Made by a program: the position numbers and the translations under genes. From contig MU130544.1 of NCBI GenBank assembly GCA_015039465.1, positions 313,360-336,670 on the forward strand: a stretch of DNA of 23,311 nucleotides, given 5' to 3'. This document shows, piece by piece, positions 20,701-23,311 of this stretch (the stretch's first letter is position 1; every line of letters begins with the position of its first letter). The notes beneath the pieces are model-generated. The model was given only the letters and a program-made list of their open reading frames with translations. It was not told the origin of the DNA and searched no databases. The DNA comes from Phlegmacium glaucopus. Lineage: Eukaryota; Basidiomycota; Agaricomycetes; Agaricales; Cortinariaceae.

Positions 20701-21781
20701 GTGCCCATGCGTCACCACCTCAGCAGGAGGAGTCCTTAAGACAAACGTAACACACTGTCCTTCCGTCAACTGCAACAAACTCTGCACCGCGAGTCCCTTA
20801 TGTCCTTTAGCTGATAAATCCAGCAGCTCTAAAGTGACTTCTGGGGCATGAACGCCTTCTGAGGAAGAACATCCAGTGACATAGCGCAAGTCGAGTGATA
20901 GGGCATCGGATTCGAATAAAGCCTTCTTCTGTTGAGTATCATCAGGAATACTATCGTCGTCGATGATGGTGGTAGTATGGGTTGAGCGGGCATAATTGAA
21001 TGCTGGTGCGCATTGCATGAGAATAGGGAGGGTTCCACGGATGCATTCAATGCGCCGGACGAGCCAAGGAAGAAGAGGCTTTGGAGAACTGGAATGTCCT
21101 GGACCATCATGATCTCGGCGAGGACGAGGGAGAAAATCTAATAGAACCAAGGATAAAACACGGAATTGATAGAAGGCAAACGCATGGTCTGACCTGTAAC
21201 ACTGACTACTCCTGAATCATTCATAAACTTGGTTTGAAGGACCTGGTAGTTTAGAAATATCAGTAAGAAATATCAGAAAAGAAAGTTTCATCCACAAGAC
21301 AAGGATGCCATGGAAAACTGGATTCAGAGTGGCTGTAACGGCCGGAGGTGGATCCGACGATCTTTGGAACAGAGAATGATCGTCATAAGGAGAAGCTTAC
21401 ATTGGAGCTTGGAAGATAATTTTGTCTCGTAGAAAATGGAATAGTAGGCGTTATTGAGAAATGACCACCTTTATCCTTGTCCAGAATTCGTGCGAAGACA
21501 GAAGGTGAATCAAAGTGGGGTACGCAGTAACTTTCAACTACATACAAAAACCACATCGATCAACTTTTTTGAATTTCTATATCAGTGTTTCGAAATATAC
21601 TCACTAGATCCGTCGAGACTGACTAGAGCAGCTGTTCTAAGGTTTCCGATTCTGCAACCAACAAAGAAACGAAAACGTTCACAGTTAACCTCGATTCCAC
21701 ACGATTCATGTAGTAACCTTACAATCCATGGTCAGCAATTGCGATATAATCACGTTCATCTCGAGGATTATATAGATTCAT
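17759..21781 (-). CDS. Glycoside hydrolase family 15 protein (trehalase/glucoamylase-like), about 30 exons
   Basis: ATG 21781 begins [20 protein letters not shown]. Inferred exons (high-low): 21781-21723, 21651-21605, 21537-21401, 21242-21194, 21137-20569, 20515-20401, 20343-20283, 20214-20206, 20151-20078, 20035-19933, 19875-19775, twelve exons between 19705 and 18779, 18712-18516, 18451-18380, 18323-18241, 18177-18105, 18044-17980, 17914-17888, 17822-17759. About 703 residues. Landmarks: [87 protein letters not shown] (likely general acid Glu); [39 protein letters not shown] (likely base Glu). GH15 enzymes of this type hydrolyse alpha-glucosidic bonds with inversion; substrate could be trehalose or another glucoside. 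No signal peptide, so probably intracellular. One junction (20078/20035) is off by one base next to a C5 run. Confidence 0.9.
18779..19705 (-). other. Microexon cluster inside the GH15 gene
   Basis: Twelve consecutive exons total only 208 coding nt: 19705-19689 (17 nt), 19565-19538 (28), 19480-19466 (15), 19404-19391 (14), 19335-19318 (18), 19259-19252 (8), 19179-19149 (31), 19096-19088 (9), 19033-19003 (31), 18940-18932 (9), 18873-18863 (11), 18795-18779 (17). Introns are 52-72 nt, except one of 123 nt. Joined, they give [69 protein letters not shown]. That is the uninterrupted conserved core of GH15 up to the GLRLADKRS motif. The codon for the Trp before the catalytic WEVR Glu is split between exons of 9 and 31 nt. 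Confidence 0.85.
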
Positions 21782-22073
21782 GATCCGTTTATAGAATCGT
21801 TTTTGAGATGGGAGACAGGAAGATAAAGAAACGTTGAGCCTTACTAATAGTAACATCACAAGCCTGAGTGTCATTTAGTCGTGAGACATATTCGGCACAT
21901 GCCGGCATGAAACTTAAACATTGCCAGCATTCTCCGCCACTTGTCAAGCGGGCCGCTGGGCGTCCACCGTTAGCCAGATTCTAGCCTTGTTTCTAGCCCC
22001 GTTTCTACCGTCTACCCACCAGCTACCAACATCGGCATTGAAACCACCTTCCAACTACACCCACCTTTCCATC
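21782..22073. promoter_or_regulatory. Upstream region of the GH15 gene
   Basis: The minus-strand promoter of the GH15 gene should lie here. No clear TATA box or activator motif was recognised. If the small reading frame at 22074 is real, the region would be a divergent promoter of about 290 bp. Confidence 0.3.
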
Positions 22074-22235
22074 ATGGTCCTTGCTTGTTTCTCAATCCTC
22101 GTCTTAGTACCCTACTCCTATCTACCAGGCACTCTTCCTGTTTATTGGAGCATGAAAACAATGAAAGCTGCAGACCTTCGCGAGGTTAGAAGAGGACCCA
22201 GCGGAAGAGTGCCGAGGACGTTCTATTACATATAA
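22074..22235 (+). CDS. Doubtful small protein with one hydrophobic segment
   Basis: ATG 22074 (context CATCATGGTC) encodes 53 residues: a hydrophobic N-terminus (MVLACFSILVLVPYSYLPGT) and a basic tail (EVRRGPSGRVPRTFYYI). Length and composition would suit a small membrane or secreted peptide, but no family is recognised and no introns or polyadenylation signals support it. It may be a chance frame. Confidence 0.2.
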   Translation: MVLACFSILVLVPYSYLPGTLPVYWSMKTMKAADLREVRRGPSGRVPRTFYYI

Positions 22236-22383
22236 CGCCATCGGTTGGCATCAGTCTCTAATCTATAACATATGCGACATCCGCCTGGGATGATGGGGGG
22301 GTGGGATGATGATCGTGATGATCTCTATAAACAATGCGACAAACGCCTGCGAAGTTCGGGGGTATCATTGATGATCAGATTTA

Positions 22384-22424
22384 TTTCTAAGCATTTCTAA
22401 GCATTATATAAGCATTTCTAAGCA
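22384..22424. repeat. Short tandem repeat of TTTCTAAGCA
   Basis: Four imperfect copies of a 10-bp unit (TTTCTAAGCA, TTTCTAAGCA, TTATATAAGCA, TTTCTAAGCA) lie in tandem. Confidence 0.75.
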
Positions 22425-23131
22425 TTTGTAATAATTTTATATTGGTCAGCTGCTCCCACACGTCGTCCCATTATACTGTTAGCCCAGTGTCACGAACGTC
22501 ACATTGATGACAAAGCTCTGCCTTTTTCGGTCATCTCTGCCAATCTGCTGATGCTGATATGATAAGAACTGTTCCTTTCATCATTCCTTTCTTTCCTCCC
22601 CTCCTCACAGTTGTTCTGGGGCTCTGTTCAAAAGCCCCTCTTCCTCTATACTCTTAAGAGACCCGGATCCCAGGGTTAAGGGAGTGTGTGAGGGTGATTA
22701 TCCCTAGCCCTTGCACATTAAACAGAGCCTTTACAGGGACCTAAACACTGTTGAAGTGTTAGCTGTAGTATAGTTTTTCTGTATCCCCTGGCATTGGGTG
22801 GCCCACTTGGGTGAATACCGCTGGGAAGGTTGACTGTTAGTAGTCTTCACCTGGGACAACCGTTCGGACCCTGGGTTAGTGTAGTTTGGTAGTTAGTAAA
22901 AAAACAAAAAAAAGTAGAATAGTAGCAGTGTCAAGTGGCTGTTGACTTGAACTGCTTCATAATTCCCAGCTCTTCCTCTTTTCAGGTTACTCAGCTGCTT
23001 GGAAAGACAGAGCATTCTGTAGGAAATTCCTCCATTTCAATTTTTTTCTTTTTTTAAAAAAAACCTTTAAAAAAATGTATGTTTTTTGTTGATTGAATAT
23101 TAATTGAATATTAATTATTATTATTATACAG
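22425..23131. other. Region without a recognised gene
   Basis: The stretch contains poly-A/T-rich tracts and a short inverted repeat (GGCTCTGTT at 22620 and AACAGAGCC at 22721). No protein family was recognised. The last part (about 23090-23131, a tandem TTGAATATTAA followed by ATACAG) reads as the intron before the exon at 23132, so earlier exons of the right-edge gene may be hidden here; VTQLLGKTEHS near 22986 after TTTTCAG is one possibility. Confidence 0.35.
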
Positions 23132-23311
23132 GGATCAAACACATCCATCTACTCCAGAAGACATCAGAATGGCTGAGTCAGATGCTATGTATGTGTTTTA
23201 TTTCAATCTTTAACTTTTTAAAAATTTAATTAATATTAATTTTTATAGGGATAGAGACCAAACACCTCAAACTACCCCAGAACGAGTTCGAACAACTGCA
23301 CAACGGAATGA
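23132..23311 (+). CDS. Partial gene made of short duplicated exons, running off the right edge
   Basis: Exon 23132-23188 (57 nt, 19 codons, phase 2 at both ends) reads DQTHPSTPEDIRMAESDA. A 60-nt intron (GTATGT...TATAG, 23189-23248) follows, then an exon that starts in the same phase and reads DRDQTPQTTPERVRTTAQRN to the edge. Aligning the two on DQT-P gives a shared D-Q-T-x-P-x-T-P-E-x-x-R pattern and roughly 70% identical bases, so they look like duplicated exons. The AT-rich introns also resemble each other. Function is unknown; the sequence is hydrophilic and probably disordered or helical. Confidence 0.45.

Noticed and set aside
22620..22729. 9-bp inverted repeat GGCTCTGTT/AACAGAGCC as element ends
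   Set aside because: Too short, with no target duplication or further pairing.
1..23311. CRISPR array, bacterial operon, phage or integron features
   Set aside because: Introns, gene families and transposon types are eukaryotic (basidiomycete); no direct-repeat/spacer pattern exists, and the regular 172-bp array is coding exons.

Overview
The window looks like nuclear DNA of a mushroom-forming basidiomycete (Agaricomycetes). The evidence is genes broken by many short GT-AG introns (mostly 47-70 nt), a DUF6535-type membrane protein, two protein families that as far as I know are expanded only in Agaricomycetes, a P450 in 14 exons, a GH15 glucosidase in about 30 exons, and a dense load of small DNA transposons plus a LINE. 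Introns were placed by hand from GT/AG ends, branch-point-like motifs, frame continuity and remembered family sequence. No alignment was run.

Left third (1-5403, minus strand): a 5'-complete, edge-truncated gene of an expanded family with a one-base frame break in an A9 tract (80-971). Next comes a gene of about 970 codons (5403 down to 1164) that joins an N-terminal four-helix DUF6535 membrane region to a C-terminal armadillo/HEAT-like array. Eight consecutive 123-nt exons of the array each encode one 41-residue repeat. Its long fourth exon is split by a 567-bp hAT-type MITE with a perfect 8-bp target duplication; removing the element and one duplicate copy restores the frame.

Middle (5404-12980): an intact cytochrome P450 (9309 down to 6966, 510 aa). 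Upstream of its start are two copies of a repeat carrying TGACGTCA, and a divergently oriented P450 relic. The surrounding DNA holds several inverted-repeat elements: 6418-6696, 10157-10393, a second hAT MITE (11209-11896, TSD TTATTTAC) and a fold-back element (12107-12641).

Right third (13000-23311): on the plus strand, a candidate gene start at 14322 is interrupted by a 5'-truncated LINE (14485-15344, 27-nt poly(A)). A fragment of a small 'NATGRDHYNIT' protein and a multi-exon Agaricomycete orphan-family gene (15912-17512) follow. Convergent to them is a GH15 glucosidase/trehalase-like gene (21781 down to 17759). Its centre is shattered into twelve consecutive exons of 8-31 nt, which carry part of the catalytic region. 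The right edge enters another plus-strand gene made of short duplicated exons.

I see no operon-like pathway linking these genes. The themes are a transposon-rich accessory region, genes built from tandemly duplicated or very small symmetrical exons, and several single-base frame breaks at short homopolymers that may be sequence errors rather than real decay.
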